Assembly: GCF_900129505.1 (NCBI RefSeq)
Contig: NZ_LT670818.1
Coordinates: 1,612,001-1,676,000, forward strand
Length of the DNA: 64,000 nt
Reading direction: 5' to 3'
Source of the DNA: Bradyrhizobium erythrophlei
GTDB taxonomy: Bacteria > Pseudomonadota > Alphaproteobacteria > Rhizobiales > Xanthobacteraceae
Shown here: piece after piece, positions 44,364 through 54,058 of the stretch
Layout: each line of letters begins with the position of its first letter
Position numbering within the stretch: position 1 is the stretch's first letter
Program-made: the position numbers and the translations under genes
The notes under the pieces: generated by a model
Database searches by the model: none
The model's input: only the letters and a program-made list of their open reading frames with translations
Told to the model about the DNA's origin: nothing

Positions 44364-45818
44364 ATGAGCCGCGGCCTTTGGGCTGCGCCTGTTCTGCTGT
44401 GCGCGGCGCTCCTGCTGTCGGCCTGCGGCGATATGGGCCGGTTACAGACCGCAGCCCCCGCGGCCCCCCCGATCAAGCCCAACCGCACCGTGGTGCAGAC
44501 GCCGGCCGCGGAGCGCGAGCATGAGCGCATTCTCTCCTCCTATGGCGGCGCCTATGACGATCCGAAGCTGGAAGCCCTGATCGGCAAGACGGTCGACCGG
44601 CTGGTGGCGGCGTCCGACCGTCCCGACCAGGGCTACAAGGTGACGATCCTTAATTCCGGCGCGGTCAACGCGTTCGCGCTGCCGACCGGCCAGCTTTATG
44701 TGACGCGCGGCCTGATCGCGCTCGCCAGCGACACCTCCGAGCTGTCGTCGGTGCTGAGCCACGAGATGGCGCATGTCATCGCCAAGCACGCCGCGATCCG
44801 CGAGGACCAGGCGCGCCAGGCCGCGATCGTCACCCGCGTCGTCACCGACATGAGCAACGATCCGGATCTGACCGCGCTGGCGCTCGCCAAGACCAAGCTG
44901 ACGATGGCGAGCTTCTCGCGCGCCCAGGAATTCGAGGCGGACGGCATCGGCGTCGGAATTTCGGCGCGCGCCCATTTCGACCCCTATGGTGCTGCGCGCT
45001 TCCTGACCTCGATGGAGCGCAATGCCGAGCTGAAGGCCGGCAAGAGTTCGATCGACCCGCGCGCGCAGGATTTTCTGTCGTCGCATCCGGCGACGCCGGA
45101 GCGCGTCCAGAACGCGCAGAACAGCGCGCGGCAATATGTGTCACCCGACAACGGGGAGCGTGATCGCGAAACCTATCTCACCGCGATCGACAACATCGTC
45201 TATGGCGAGGATCCGAGCGAGGGCTTCGTTCGCGGCCACCGCTTCCTGCATCCCAAGCTCGGCTTCACCTTCACCGCGCCCGACAACTTCACGCTCGACA
45301 ATACCGCGCAGGCCGTGATCGGCGTGCGCGAGGGCGGCACGCAGGCGATGCGCTTCGACGTGGTGCGGGTGCCGGCGGAGCAGTCGCTCGGCGAATATCT
45401 CAACTCCGGCTGGATGGAAGGGGTCGACAAGTCTTCGACCGAGGACAGCACCATCAACGGCTTCCCGGCCGCATCCGCCAGCGCCCATGGCGACCAATGG
45501 GAGTTCAAGGTCTACGCGCTGCGGTTCGGCACCGACGTCTACCGCTTCATCTTCGCGGCCAAGCAGAAGAACACCGAGAGCGAGCGCAACGCGCGCGAAA
45601 CCGTCAATTCCTTCCGCCGGCTGACGCTGGAGGAAATCCAGGCCGCGCGCCCGCTGCGGATCAAGGTCATCACCGTGCAGCCCGGCGATACCGTGGAATC
45701 GCTGTCGCACCGCATGACCGGCGTCGACCGCCCCGCCGAGCGCTTCCGCATCCTCAACGGCCTCGATGCCCACGCCCAGGTCAAGGTGCGCGATCTCGTG
45801 AAGATCGTGGTGGATTGA
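44364..45818 (+). CDS. M48-family metalloprotease lipoprotein
   Basis: 484 residues: lipoprotein signal (LLLSACGDM, Cys about 21), M48 catalytic motif HEMAH at residues 133-137 with the third zinc ligand in EFEADGIGV, and a LysM-like C-terminal segment (VQPGDTVESLSHRMTG to VKVRDLVKIV). Resembles BepA/YfgC-like periplasmic proteases that police outer-membrane assembly. ATG 44364 has GAGGGAAGG upstream. The terminator at 45951-45978 lies beyond its end. Confidence 0.9.
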   Translation: MSRGLWAAPVLLCAALLLSACGDMGRLQTAAPAAPPIKPNRTVVQTPAAEREHERILSSYGGAYDDPKLEALIGKTVDRLVAASDRPDQGYKVTILNSGAVNAFALPTGQLYVTRGLIALASDTSELSSVLSHEMAHVIAKHAAIREDQARQAAIVTRVVTDMSNDPDLTALALAKTKLTMASFSRAQEFEADGIGVGISARAHFDPYGAARFLTSMERNAELKAGKSSIDPRAQDFLSSHPATPERVQNAQNSARQYVSPDNGERDRETYLTAIDNIVYGEDPSEGFVRGHRFLHPKLGFTFTAPDNFTLDNTAQAVIGVREGGTQAMRFDVVRVPAEQSLGEYLNSGWMEGVDKSSTEDSTINGFPAASASAHGDQWEFKVYALRFGTDVYRFIFAAKQKNTESERNARETVNSFRRLTLEEIQAARPLRIKVITVQPGDTVESLSHRMTGVDRPAERFRILNGLDAHAQVKVRDLVKIVVD

Positions 45819-45835
45819 CGCTGCGCAAGCGCATC

Positions 45836-45930
45836 AGCCCGGGCGCGCATTGGCGCGAACCCGGAATCTCGCGACAACTTCTGGATTCCGGGTTCGTCCA
45901 CGCGAATGCGCGGGCGCCCCGGAATGACGA
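45836..45930. repeat. R4-family palindromic repeat
   Basis: CCCGGGCGCGCATTGGCGCG at the left and CGCGGGCGCCCCGGAATGAC at the right, with AACCCGGAATC/GATTCCGGGTT inside. Downstream of the M48 gene, before the terminator. Confidence 0.75.
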
Positions 45931-45950
45931 ACGAGGGACGACAGTCAACA

Positions 45951-45978
45951 AAAAGCCCGGTCTTGCGACCGGGCTTTT
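45951..45978. terminator. bidirectional intrinsic terminator
   Basis: Perfect 12-bp stem AAAAGCCCGGTC / GACCGGGCTTTT with loop TTGC. Runs of A and T flank both sides, so it can end transcription of the M48 gene (plus) and carD (minus). Confidence 0.85.
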
Positions 45979-46007
45979 GATTGTTTGGCATTCGCGAGAA
46001 GCGCGGC

Positions 46008-46844
46008 TTACGCCGCTTCGTCGGCGACCGCGGCATCGTCGCCGTCGGTATCCGCGTCGGCGTCGGCTTCACCGTCGGCCTCGGCTTCGGTTTCCGCCTT
46101 GGCGCCGCGGCGCGGGCTTTTGGCCAGCTGGCCTTCGATTTCCTTCACGGCTTCGGTTTCCGTCACGTGCTGCACGACGGCGATTTCACGCGACAGGCGG
46201 TCGAGTGCGGCTTCATAGAGCTGGCGTTCGCTGTAGGACTGCTCGGGCTGCGATTCCGAGCGATAGAGATCGCGCACCACTTCGGCGATCGCCACGATGT
46301 CCCCGGAATTGATCTTGGCTTCGTATTCCTGGGCCCGGCGCGACCACATCGTGCGCTTGACGCGCGCGCGGCCCTTGAGGGTTTCCAGCGCCTTCTTCAC
46401 CAGCGCCGGCTCCGACAGCTTGCGCATGCCGACATTGGCGACCTTGGCGGTCGGCACCCGCAGCGTCATCTTGTCCTTCATGAAATTGATCACGAACAGC
46501 TCAAGCTTGGCGCCGGCGATCTCCTGCTCTTCGATGGCCAGGATCTGGCCAACGCCGTGCGCGGGGTACACCACGAACTCATTGGTCTTGAAGCCCTGAC
46601 GCTGGGTCAGGACCTTCTTCGGCTCCTCCACGCGCGGCGCAGCGGCAGCCACCGGCTTACTGATGGGGGGCTTGGCGGCGACGGCGGGCTTGTGCGCAAC
46701 GACCGGCTTGGCGGCGGCCTTCGGAGCAGGAGCGGCAGTCTTCGGAGCGAAAGTCTTCGGAGCGAAAGTCTTGGGGGCGACCTTCGAGGCAGTAGCCTTC
46801 GAACCCGTCGCTTTCGCGGCAGTTTTTGCAGTCTTGTTTGGCAT
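46008..46844 (-). CDS. carD: CarD-family transcriptional regulator
   Basis: 278 residues from ATG 46844. A Lys/Ala/Pro-rich disordered N-terminus (with the repeated KTFAPKTFAP) leads into the CarD RNA-polymerase-binding domain (FKTNEFVVYPAHGVGQILAIEEQEIAG) and the helical DNA-binding part (RAQEYEAKINSGDIVAIAEVVRDLYRSE), then an acidic tail (EADGEADADADTDGDD). CarD stabilises open complexes, especially at rRNA promoters. The same frame is open and equally Lys/Ala-rich up to a GTG at 47006, so the true N-terminus may be about 54 residues longer. Confidence 0.9.
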   Translation of the reverse strand: MPNKTAKTAAKATGSKATASKVAPKTFAPKTFAPKTAAPAPKAAAKPVVAHKPAVAAKPPISKPVAAAAPRVEEPKKVLTQRQGFKTNEFVVYPAHGVGQILAIEEQEIAGAKLELFVINFMKDKMTLRVPTAKVANVGMRKLSEPALVKKALETLKGRARVKRTMWSRRAQEYEAKINSGDIVAIAEVVRDLYRSESQPEQSYSERQLYEAALDRLSREIAVVQHVTETEAVKEIEGQLAKSPRRGAKAETEAEADGEADADADTDGDDAAVADEAA

Positions 46845-47246
46845 TGCGCTTCTTTTGTTCTTTGAGGACTTGGCAGCCGAGGCCTTCGCGGCGGTCCGGG
46901 TATCCTTTACAGACGCCCGGGCACGGCTCTTGGTTGCACCACGGCTGACCGCAGCGGCTTTCTTGGTAACCTTGGAAGCACTCTTTTTACGCGTTTTCTG
47001 TGACACAGCCTGCGCGCGGAACTGCCACGCCCCTGTTCGATGTTTTTCACGGGAACCCATAGGGGCCAGATACGCGGCTGACGGGTTCGGCTTGAATGTG
47101 CCCAATATAGCACATTTTCCGCGAAAATCAATGATTTACGCCCCGTGTAGGGCGTTCGGGCGGCATTTTTGGCGACGAGACCGGGATTAGGGTTAAGTGG
47201 AAACCAGACTGGGCGTGCCTGGGGCGAGGCTGGGGTAAGTCCGGGG
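46845..47246. other. carD upstream region
   Basis: About 400 bases before the ferredoxin gene. 46845-47006 is possibly coding (N-terminal extension of CarD). The remaining 240 bases include the A/T-rich AATATAGCACATTTTCCGCG near 47103, which may be promoter DNA. Confidence 0.5.
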
Positions 47247-47585
47247 TCAGTCCCCGCTGCCGGGCTTCGGAGAAAAATATTTCTCGAATTTACCTTCCTT
47301 GCCCTCGAAATCCTTCGCGTCGGGCGGGGATTCCTTCTTCTGGGTGATGTTCGGCCAGCTCTTGGCGTATTCGGTATTCACTTCCAGCCACTTCTCCAGG
47401 CCCGGCTCGGTGTCCGGCTTGATGGCGTCGGCGGGGCATTCGGGCTCGCACACCCCGCAATCGATGCATTCGTCCGGATGGATGACCAGCATGTTCTCGC
47501 CCTCATAGAAGCAATCCACGGGACAGACTTCGACGCAATCGGTATATTTGCACTTGATGCAGGCTTCAGTGACGACGTAAGTCAT
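47247..47585 (-). CDS. fdxA: ferredoxin FdxA (7Fe type)
   Basis: 112 residues. Cys at 9, 12, 17, 21 and 25 and at 40, 43, 46 and 50 ([18 protein letters not shown] and [13 protein letters not shown]) fit one [3Fe-4S] and one [4Fe-4S] cluster, with the long C-terminal tail typical of FdxA. ATG 47585 gives the canonical [10 protein letters not shown] start. Electron carrier in the cytoplasm. Confidence 0.95.
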   Translation of the reverse strand: MTYVVTEACIKCKYTDCVEVCPVDCFYEGENMLVIHPDECIDCGVCEPECPADAIKPDTEPGLEKWLEVNTEYAKSWPNITQKKESPPDAKDFEGKEGKFEKYFSPKPGSGD

Positions 47586-47718
47586 CCAGGGCTCCGAAAC
47601 GGTCAATTTTATGTGGGTTGCCTAGCGCAGGAACACCCCAGCCGCAAGGGAAGCGCTGCACTTCGGGGCGGCGTTTTTGCCAGCCTCTCGGCCGGCCGAA
47701 GCGCCTGACCGCAGATAG

Positions 47719-47988
47719 TTATTCCTGGCTGTCCTGCAAATCATCATACAGCACGCGCGCCGCCGCCGCATCGCCCCGCCGCTCCGCGAATCCAATCACC
47801 TTGAGCACGCGCACGGTGCGATCGAGCCCGATGGTGAGGACGTCGCCGGCCTTGACCGCATGTCCCGGCGCCTTTTCGCGCACGCCGTTGATGCGGACAT
47901 GGCCGGCTTCGACCAAAGCGGCGGCCGAGGTGCGGGCCTTCACCACCCGCGCGTGCCACAACCATTTATCGAGACGCTGGCGCTCCAA
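47719..47988 (-). CDS. S4-domain RNA-binding protein (Hsp15-like)
   Basis: 89 residues: the S4 motif RLDKWLWHARVVKARTSAAALVEAGHVRINGVREKAPGHAVKAGD fills the protein. Hsp15-type proteins rescue stalled 50S subunits. It lies 21 bases after the helicase stop, so the two are co-transcribed. Confidence 0.9.
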   Translation of the reverse strand: MERQRLDKWLWHARVVKARTSAAALVEAGHVRINGVREKAPGHAVKAGDVLTIGLDRTVRVLKVIGFAERRGDAAAARVLYDDLQDSQE

Positions 47989-48009
47989 GCGACACCATGA
48001 CGGGAAGGA

Positions 48010-51000
48010 TCAATCCTTGCGGTTGGCGGCGAGCTGTTCCTTGAGCGCCGCCAGCTTGGCAAAGGGCGAATTGGGATCGACGGGGCGATCGCGTTCGCGC
48101 GGGGCAGCGCTGGTGGCGTATTGCCGGTGCGACGGACCGCTGTCGCGGCCGCCCTTGTCGCGATCGCGCCCGCCTTTGTCGCGGCCGCCCTTGTCGCGCC
48201 CGCCGCCGAACTTGCCCCGGTCCTTGTTGTCGCGGCCCTTGTCGTTGTCGCGGCCCTTGCTCTGAAAACGCTCGCGCGGCTGATGCGCCCTGTCCTCGCG
48301 CGGTTCGCGGGCCGCGGCCGCGCCATCCGCCGCAGGCACAGCGCCCGCTGCAGGCGCGGCCCCTTCGGTCGGCGGAGCAGCCGGCGTATCGGCGCGCAGT
48401 TTGCGGAACTCGTTGTGACGGTCGCGCCGGCCGCGCCGGTGGCGCTCGCCCTTGGCGGCGTCGCCAGGCTCGCCTGCAGCGACGGCGGGGCTTGCAGCGC
48501 CTTCCGCCGGTCGGTCGTGGTGGCGATGACGGCTGCGGTCGTGACGCGGGCGGCGCTCTTCGGAGCGGCCGCCGGGCCGCCAGACTTCGACCAGTTCCGG
48601 CGCAGCCGTCGCTTCGGGCGCGGCAGCGGCGGCGATATCGGGAGCCGCAGCCTCGGCCGGCGCGGATTCGCTGGCGACTGCGGTCTCCGCCGAGGCTTCG
48701 CTCGCGACGGCAGGTTCAGGCGTTGTTTCCGGGATGACTTCAGCGGGAGCCGGCTCCGGCACCGCTTCCAGGGCGGCGGCGTCGACCGATTGAACCGGCG
48801 TTTCCGGTTCCGCCAGCGCTTCCACCGCCGCAGCCTCGACCGACTCGGCCGAAATTTCCGGCTCCGGCGCCGCCTCGACCGTGACGGGTTCGGGCGTATC
48901 GGATGCGAACGCGATATCGGGCAGCAGCGTCGCGGACGAATGCGCCCTCGCCTCGCCGGCGTCTGCGGTTTCGATCGCGGCTTCCCCCGGCGCGGCCGCT
49001 TCTGCCGCGGGCGCTTCCACCACCAGCACCGGTTTCGGCGGCGGCGGCGCGCGGCGCTCCATGCGATAGCCGAGCGCGCGCAGGATCGAGGCAAAGTCCT
49101 CGCCGGCGGATCCCGTCAGCGACGTCATCGCCTGCGTGACGACAAAGCCGCGGCCGTCGAAGGCGCCGGCGGGCTTTTCGCCGGGCGAAGTCTCCCGCCA
49201 CGCCAGCGCGGGACGGATCAGATCGGCGAGCCGCTCGAGGATATCGACCCGCACCGCGCGCTCGCCGCATTGGCGGTAGCCCAGCACGCGATAGGCGTCG
49301 CGTGCGAGCTGCTTGTCGACCGGGAACGAGGTGCGCCCGCTGCCTGCCAGGTGCTGCGCGCCCGACAGCGCCGACATGTCGACATCGTCCAGTTTCAGCG
49401 CCCACAGCAGCGAGGCCAGCGAACGCGCCGCGGGCTTCAGCAGCCCGGGGAAATAGATGTGATAGGCGCCGAACCGCACGCCGTATTTGCGCAACGACGC
49501 GCGCGACGGCTGGTCGAGATCCTTCATCTCGGCCGAGATTTTTGCGCGCTCCAGCACGCCGAGCGACTCGATCAGCTGGAACGCGATGCCGCGCGCGATG
49601 CCGGTGATGTCCTCGGCCTTGTTGAGGTCGAACAAGGGTCCCAGCAGCTTTTCGATATGCGTCTTCAGCCACAGATCGAGCCGCGTCTGCACGGCCTCGC
49701 GCGGCGCGCCGGAGAGGCGCTCGTCGGAAATGATGCGGATGCGCGGATGCAGCGCGTCGTCGGCCGCCATCAGTTTTGCCACCGCATCGCCGGTCCAGCG
49801 GATGGTGCCGTCCGATGTCAGCACGAACTGCTCGTCGGGCGCGGCGGCGAGCTTTTCGGCGCGCGCCTCGATTTCGCCGGCCAGCGCCTTGAGCGCGGTC
49901 GCCTGCAGCGCCTTGGCGTCGGAGCCGGCTTCCGCCGCGTCTGGCGCAAAGGTGAACCCGTCGAGGCGGCCAATCACATGGCCTTCCACGATCACTTCGC
50001 CGGTCTTGCCGATTTCGGTATTCAAAACAGAGTTCTCCCGCAGGCGGCGCATCAATACACTGGTACGGCGATCAACGAAACGCTCAGTAAGCCGTTCATG
50101 GAGCGCATCGGACAATTTATTTTCAACTTCTCGCGTAATCCCCTGCCAATGTTCGGGGTCCGACAGCCAATCCGGCCGGTTGGCGACAAAGGTCCAGGTC
50201 CGGATTTGCGCGATCCGGCCCGATAAAGTGTCGATATCGCCGTCGGTTCGGTCGGCGAGCTCGACCTGGGCGCCGAACCAGGCGTCCGGAATCCGGCCGC
50301 GTTTCATCAGGAATTCGAACAAAGTCGTGACCAGCTCGGCATGGGCGGCGGGCGCGATCTTGCGGTAATCGGGGATCTGGCAGGCGTCCCACAGCCGCTC
50401 CACGGCGGCGGCACCATGGGCCATGTCCCGCACCTCGGCGTCGCGCGCGGCGTGGTCGAGCACACGCAGATCCTCGGCGATCGGCGCCCGCGTCAGCGCC
50501 TCATGGCCGGGCGTCAGCGCCAGCGACACCTGCAGGGCGCCGAGCGAGGCAAAATCCAGTCTGGCGTTGCGCCACTGCAATACCTTCACGCTCTCGAAGG
50601 TGTGATTCTGCAGCGCATTGACGAGCTCCGGCTCGAACGGCGCGCAGCGGCCGGTGGTGCCGAAAGTCCCATCACGCGTGGCGCGCCCGGCGCGTCCGGC
50701 GATCTGCGCGAATTCCGCCGGGTTCAGCCTGCGGAACTGATAGCCGTCATATTTGCGGTCGGAGGCAAACGCAACGTGCTCGACGTCGAGGTTGAGCCCC
50801 ATGCCGATGGCGTCGGTGGCGACGAGATAATCGACGTCGCCGTTCTGGAACATCGCGACTTGCGCGTTTCGTGTGCGCGGCGAGAGCGAGCCCAGCACCA
50901 CGGCGGCGCCGCCATGTTGCCTTCGGATCAATTCGGCGATCGCGTAGACTTCGTCGGCCGAGAACGCCACGATCGCCGTGCGCCTGGGCTGGCGGGTGAT

Positions 51001-51504
51001 CTTGCGATCCCCGGCGAATTCGAGCTGCGACAATCTCGGCCGGGTGACGATGGACGCGCCGGGCAGGAGCCGCTCGATGATCGGGCGCATGGTGGCCGCA
51101 CCGAGCAGCAGCGTCTCGTCGCGGCCGCGCCGGTTGAGGATGCGGTCGGTGAAGACATGGCCGCGCTCGAGATCGGCCGCGATCTGGATTTCATCGACCG
51201 CGAGAAACGACACGTCGAGATCCCGCGGCATCGCCTCCACGGTGGAGACCCAGAACCGTGGATTCTTCGGCTTTATCTTTTCCTCGCCGGTGACCAGCGC
51301 GACCGCCTCGGGGCCGACGCGATTGACGACCTTGTTGTAGACCTCGCGCGCCAGGAGCCGCAGCGGTAGGCCGATCACGCCCGAGGAATGCGCGACCATC
51401 CGCTCGATCGCGAGATGGGTCTTGCCGGTGTTGGTGGGGCCGAGCACGGCGGTGACGCCGGCGCCGGGGGCCCGCTCATTGGCGAACGCGGAAGAGAAAG
51501 CCAT
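48010..51504 (-). CDS. SUV3-like helicase with long disordered C-terminal tail
   Basis: 1164 residues. The N-terminal half is a DExH-type helicase related to mitochondrial SUV3: GPTNTGKT at 22-29, DEIQ at 104-107, GSLSPRTRNAQVAMFQNGD and the motif VI region QIAGRAGRATRDG. A middle domain (RMRRLRENSVLN-like, ending EDFASILRALGYRMERR) is followed from about residue 850 by an Ala/Glu/Pro-rich then Arg/Lys/Asp/Gly-rich tail with RDKGG repeats. Probable RNA helicase for RNA turnover. The tail's base composition yields long false frames on the other strand. Downstream S4 gene is coupled. Confidence 0.93.
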   Translation of the reverse strand: MAFSSAFANERAPGAGVTAVLGPTNTGKTHLAIERMVAHSSGVIGLPLRLLAREVYNKVVNRVGPEAVALVTGEEKIKPKNPRFWVSTVEAMPRDLDVSFLAVDEIQIAADLERGHVFTDRILNRRGRDETLLLGAATMRPIIERLLPGASIVTRPRLSQLEFAGDRKITRQPRRTAIVAFSADEVYAIAELIRRQHGGAAVVLGSLSPRTRNAQVAMFQNGDVDYLVATDAIGMGLNLDVEHVAFASDRKYDGYQFRRLNPAEFAQIAGRAGRATRDGTFGTTGRCAPFEPELVNALQNHTFESVKVLQWRNARLDFASLGALQVSLALTPGHEALTRAPIAEDLRVLDHAARDAEVRDMAHGAAAVERLWDACQIPDYRKIAPAAHAELVTTLFEFLMKRGRIPDAWFGAQVELADRTDGDIDTLSGRIAQIRTWTFVANRPDWLSDPEHWQGITREVENKLSDALHERLTERFVDRRTSVLMRRLRENSVLNTEIGKTGEVIVEGHVIGRLDGFTFAPDAAEAGSDAKALQATALKALAGEIEARAEKLAAAPDEQFVLTSDGTIRWTGDAVAKLMAADDALHPRIRIISDERLSGAPREAVQTRLDLWLKTHIEKLLGPLFDLNKAEDITGIARGIAFQLIESLGVLERAKISAEMKDLDQPSRASLRKYGVRFGAYHIYFPGLLKPAARSLASLLWALKLDDVDMSALSGAQHLAGSGRTSFPVDKQLARDAYRVLGYRQCGERAVRVDILERLADLIRPALAWRETSPGEKPAGAFDGRGFVVTQAMTSLTGSAGEDFASILRALGYRMERRAPPPPKPVLVVEAPAAEAAAPGEAAIETADAGEARAHSSATLLPDIAFASDTPEPVTVEAAPEPEISAESVEAAAVEALAEPETPVQSVDAAALEAVPEPAPAEVIPETTPEPAVASEASAETAVASESAPAEAAAPDIAAAAAPEATAAPELVEVWRPGGRSEERRPRHDRSRHRHHDRPAEGAASPAVAAGEPGDAAKGERHRRGRRDRHNEFRKLRADTPAAPPTEGAAPAAGAVPAADGAAAAREPREDRAHQPRERFQSKGRDNDKGRDNKDRGKFGGGRDKGGRDKGGRDRDKGGRDSGPSHRQYATSAAPRERDRPVDPNSPFAKLAALKEQLAANRKD

Positions 51505-51991
51505 ATTTTTCGGGTATTTCTTTATTTCTAGCGTTCAGCCGTCATTGCGATTGCAGCGAAGCATCCACAGGCCCCGGATGGAAGTATGGATTGCTTCGTC
51601 GCGTTGCTCCTCGCCATGACGAAAGGCGGATTTCCGCCGATTCTGTTTCACAATGCGACGCTTGTTGGTCGCGGCTTAAGTTCTGGAACGAATCCGGAAC
51701 GAATCGCGCCCGAATCGGTGACTCCCCTGCTCTCCGGCTTCGTTCACCGCAACATCTCGCGTAGATAAAGCAAGCCGGCACTAGATCAAGTTCGGCGACC
51801 CTCGACAAGCGGCGGTTTGGCGGCGAATTCCTTAAAACTTTTGGCACGTCGGAGTCGAATCAGAAGTGAGGAAGAGTCAACAGGGATTCGGGGCTCCCGT
51901 CGTCATTGCGAGCGAAGCGAAGCAATCCATCGTGCCGCAAGCTGGATTGCTTCGTCGCTTACGCTCCTCGCAATGACGGCCTCAAAAGGCA
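51505..51991. other. intergenic region with two R2 repeats and a LexA-like site
   Basis: 487 bases upstream of the helicase. Two R2 palindromes (51540-51621 and 51901-51977) flank 280 bases without a gene. GAAC GAATCCG GAAC at 51686-51700 fits the alphaproteobacterial LexA box spacing GAAC-N7-GAAC, but lies about 180 bases from the helicase start. A small hairpin GGCGGATTTCCGCC is at about 51626. Confidence 0.6.
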
Positions 51992-52867
51992 TCAATTCGT
52001 TTTCGCCACCCGCGGCGGCGAGGCGGTGGTGATGAAGCTGGTCGCCTCCAGCCTCGCGGGCCCCAGCGGGGTCGGGATCCTCATCCAGAACGGCACCAGG
52101 ATGCGGGTTCCTGCGATCGGCGCGAAGGCGATCTCGATGTTGCGCTGGCTGGCGAGATATTTGATCACCGGGCGGTCCGGAATGTAGCCCGCGACCGGCA
52201 CAAAATAGACCGCGCAGACCACGACAGGGCCGCGATATCCCTTCTCGGCCCTGACGGTTTCCATGCGCTTGAAATCGAGCTTGAGGTCGTAGCGCATGCG
52301 GCCGTCGAAGATGCCCGCGCCGGTGTGGCAGGCATCGGGGCTGACCGGGTCCGCCGTGCCGGCCACCCGCAGCATCGATCCCGTCATCGGGTCGTAGACG
52401 CCATGGCGATGCGCATCGGTGACCGGGATGCGGTCGGGATCGACCGGCGGTTCCGGTTCGATGCCGAAATCCCTGATGTTGCCGTTGACGAGATTGATAT
52501 GGATCGCCTCGGTCTTCTTCGAGGTGGTGGTGGAAGCGGTGTAATTGGTCGAGACCAGCGCGCCGTTGACGACGCGGCCCTGGCTGGCGCCGGTGCCGGA
52601 ACCGCCGGCGATGGCGTTCAACAGGCCCATGGTGCCGCCGGAGGCCGCCGCCGAAAACTGGTCGTCCGAGATATCGACGTTCCAAGCGCCCCGGCCGACC
52701 GGAATGCCCGCCAGCGTCGCCTCATACTGCGCCTCGAGCTTGCCTTGCGCGGCAGCCGGCTCCGGCATGGCCAGCGCCAACAGCGCCGAGGCCAGAGCCA
52801 AGGTGACCAGGGTGCACAGGCTGCCCAAACCCCGGAGTGCCCTTTGGCCTAGCCGGGGTAAAATCAT
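51992..52867 (-). CDS. DUF3108-family exported protein
   Basis: 291 residues: signal peptide to AAA (after LALASALLALAMPEPAAA), then KLEAQYEATLAGIPVGRGAWNVDISDDQFSAAASG and the repeated beta-strand pattern of DUF3108 (RMRYDLKLDFKRMETVRAEKGYRGPVVVCAVYFVPVAGY). Function unknown. Conserved neighbour of rpmB and the helicase in related genomes as far as I recall. ATG 52867 is preferred to an upstream in-frame start at 52921. Confidence 0.87.
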   Translation of the reverse strand: MILPRLGQRALRGLGSLCTLVTLALASALLALAMPEPAAAQGKLEAQYEATLAGIPVGRGAWNVDISDDQFSAAASGGTMGLLNAIAGGSGTGASQGRVVNGALVSTNYTASTTTSKKTEAIHINLVNGNIRDFGIEPEPPVDPDRIPVTDAHRHGVYDPMTGSMLRVAGTADPVSPDACHTGAGIFDGRMRYDLKLDFKRMETVRAEKGYRGPVVVCAVYFVPVAGYIPDRPVIKYLASQRNIEIAFAPIAGTRILVPFWMRIPTPLGPARLEATSFITTASPPRVAKTN

Positions 52868-53207
52868 GCTGAAAACGATCACCTCAGGGCGGTCCTGCGT
52901 TACGCGCGTCAAGAATATCATTTAAGCCAAAATAGCCGGCAGACAACGGATCGGCGCGTTTTTCCGCGAAAGCCCGCGAGGTCGCGCCGGAACTGGTATG
53001 GGGGATCATTTCGGCGGGGAATGCGCCGTTTATATGATGGCTGTGAGCCCGCGGAAGCCCCGGAAACCCGGTTTTTGCCCGCAAAACCTTGACGGGTCGG
53101 GCGTCTGCCCCTATACGTCCGCCGCTCCCTAGATGGACATGATTTTGAACCCCGGATTCAGCTCACCTGTGGGCTGATTTGAGCCCGGGATGGCAGAGGA
53201 TTTTGAG

Positions 53208-53513
53208 ATGTCGCGGCGCTGCGAACTGACGGCCAAGGGCCCGCAAGTGGGCCACAAGGTGAGCCACTCCAACATCAAGACCAAGCGCCGGTTCCTGCCG
53301 AACCTGTGCAACGTCACCTTCATTTCCGACGCGCTCGGCCGCAACGTGCGCCTGCGCGTCTCCACCAACGCCATCAAGAGCGTCGACCACAATGGCGGGC
53401 TGGACGCGTTCCTGATCAAGGCCAAGGCCGACAAGCTCTCGCCCCGCGCGCTGGACCTGAAGCGCGCCATCGAGAAAAAGAAGGCCGCCGCGCCGGAAGC
53501 CAAGGCGAGCTGA
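53208..53513 (+). CDS. rpmB: 50S ribosomal protein L28
   Basis: 101 residues: [32 protein letters not shown] and [23 protein letters not shown] are the L28 core, followed by an alphaproteobacterial Lys/Ala-rich tail. ATG 53208 starts the canonical MSRRCE. Single gene with its own terminator. Confidence 0.97.
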   Translation: MSRRCELTAKGPQVGHKVSHSNIKTKRRFLPNLCNVTFISDALGRNVRLRVSTNAIKSVDHNGGLDAFLIKAKADKLSPRALDLKRAIEKKKAAAPEAKAS

Positions 53514-53543
53514 GCTTTTCGCGTTTCAGCGGTTAGAGTTTTG

Positions 53544-53578
53544 AACGGCCGGGTCGAAAGCCCCGGCCGTTTTGTTTT
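53544..53578 (+). terminator. rpmB intrinsic terminator
   Basis: Stem AACGGCCGGG (53544-53553) pairs with CCCGGCCGTT (53562-53571), loop TCGAAAGC, followed by TTGTTTT. Confidence 0.9.
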
Positions 53579-53599
53579 GCGCCGACGCCGACGCGACTT

Positions 53600-53832
53600 C
53601 ACCTCGCCCCGCTCTTGTCCGCCGAAGCCCGCCTTCGGGCCAAGGCGGATGCGGGGAGAGGTCGCCCGGCGAAGCGCAGCGAACGCCGATTTCTCCCCTC
53701 CCCGCGCGCGCAGCGCGTGGCGGGGAGGGGTTGGGGGTGGGGGGTTTATCCGCTTGCTCCTCTGGCAGAGAGTTTGCTGAACCACCCCCACCCCCGACCC
53801 CTCCCCGCCGCTGCGCGGGGAAGGGGAGAAAA
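53600..53832. repeat. R1-family palindromic repeats, two units
   Basis: Begins ACCTCGCCCCGCTCTTGTCC and contains the nested CCCGCCTTCGGGC hairpin; the second half is GGGAGGGGTTGGGGGTGGGG versus CCCCACCCCCGACCCCTCCCC. Fills most of the gap between rpmB and the cyclase fragment. Confidence 0.75.
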
Positions 53833-53923
53833 ACGCACTGGAGTTGCGGGAAGCACCCCGCTTCGACCTGAGCCAATCCTGCGATAGCCTCGACGGCAAA
53901 ACCAAAACCCCGGGAGACCCCAC

Positions 53924-54058
53924 GTGAAAATCGTCGACCTCAGCCGCGAGCTCTATCACAAGACGCCGACCTATCCCGGCCATCCGCCGATCGTTCACGG
54001 CGTCTGGACCACGCACGAGGAATCCTACGCCGCCTCCGGCAATGTGCACGGGCTGGTT
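53924..54058 (+). pseudogene. cyclase/kynurenine formamidase-like protein, N-terminal fragment
   Basis: Reads MKIVDLSRELYHKTPTYPGH, PPIVHGVWTTHEESYAASGN and VHGL, the start of a metal-dependent cyclase (PF04199-like). The HxGTHxDxPxH metal motif that should follow is absent: after about 54058 the frame runs antisense to the phosphoribosyltransferase-like gene and stops at 54151. Only about 45 of roughly 250 residues remain. Confidence 0.75.

Noticed and set aside
46740..46790. 18-base tandem repeat
   Set aside because: Codes for the duplicated KTFAP segment of the CarD tail; simple codon-level repeat.
48130..48270. Short regularly spaced repeats that could look like a CRISPR array
   Set aside because: They are in phase with codons and encode RDKGG-type repeats of the helicase tail; there are no unique spacers.
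48121..50226. 700-codon plus-strand open frame opposite the helicase
   Set aside because: Arg/Gly/Ala-rich shadow of the helicase's low-complexity tail and core; no start signal or domain.
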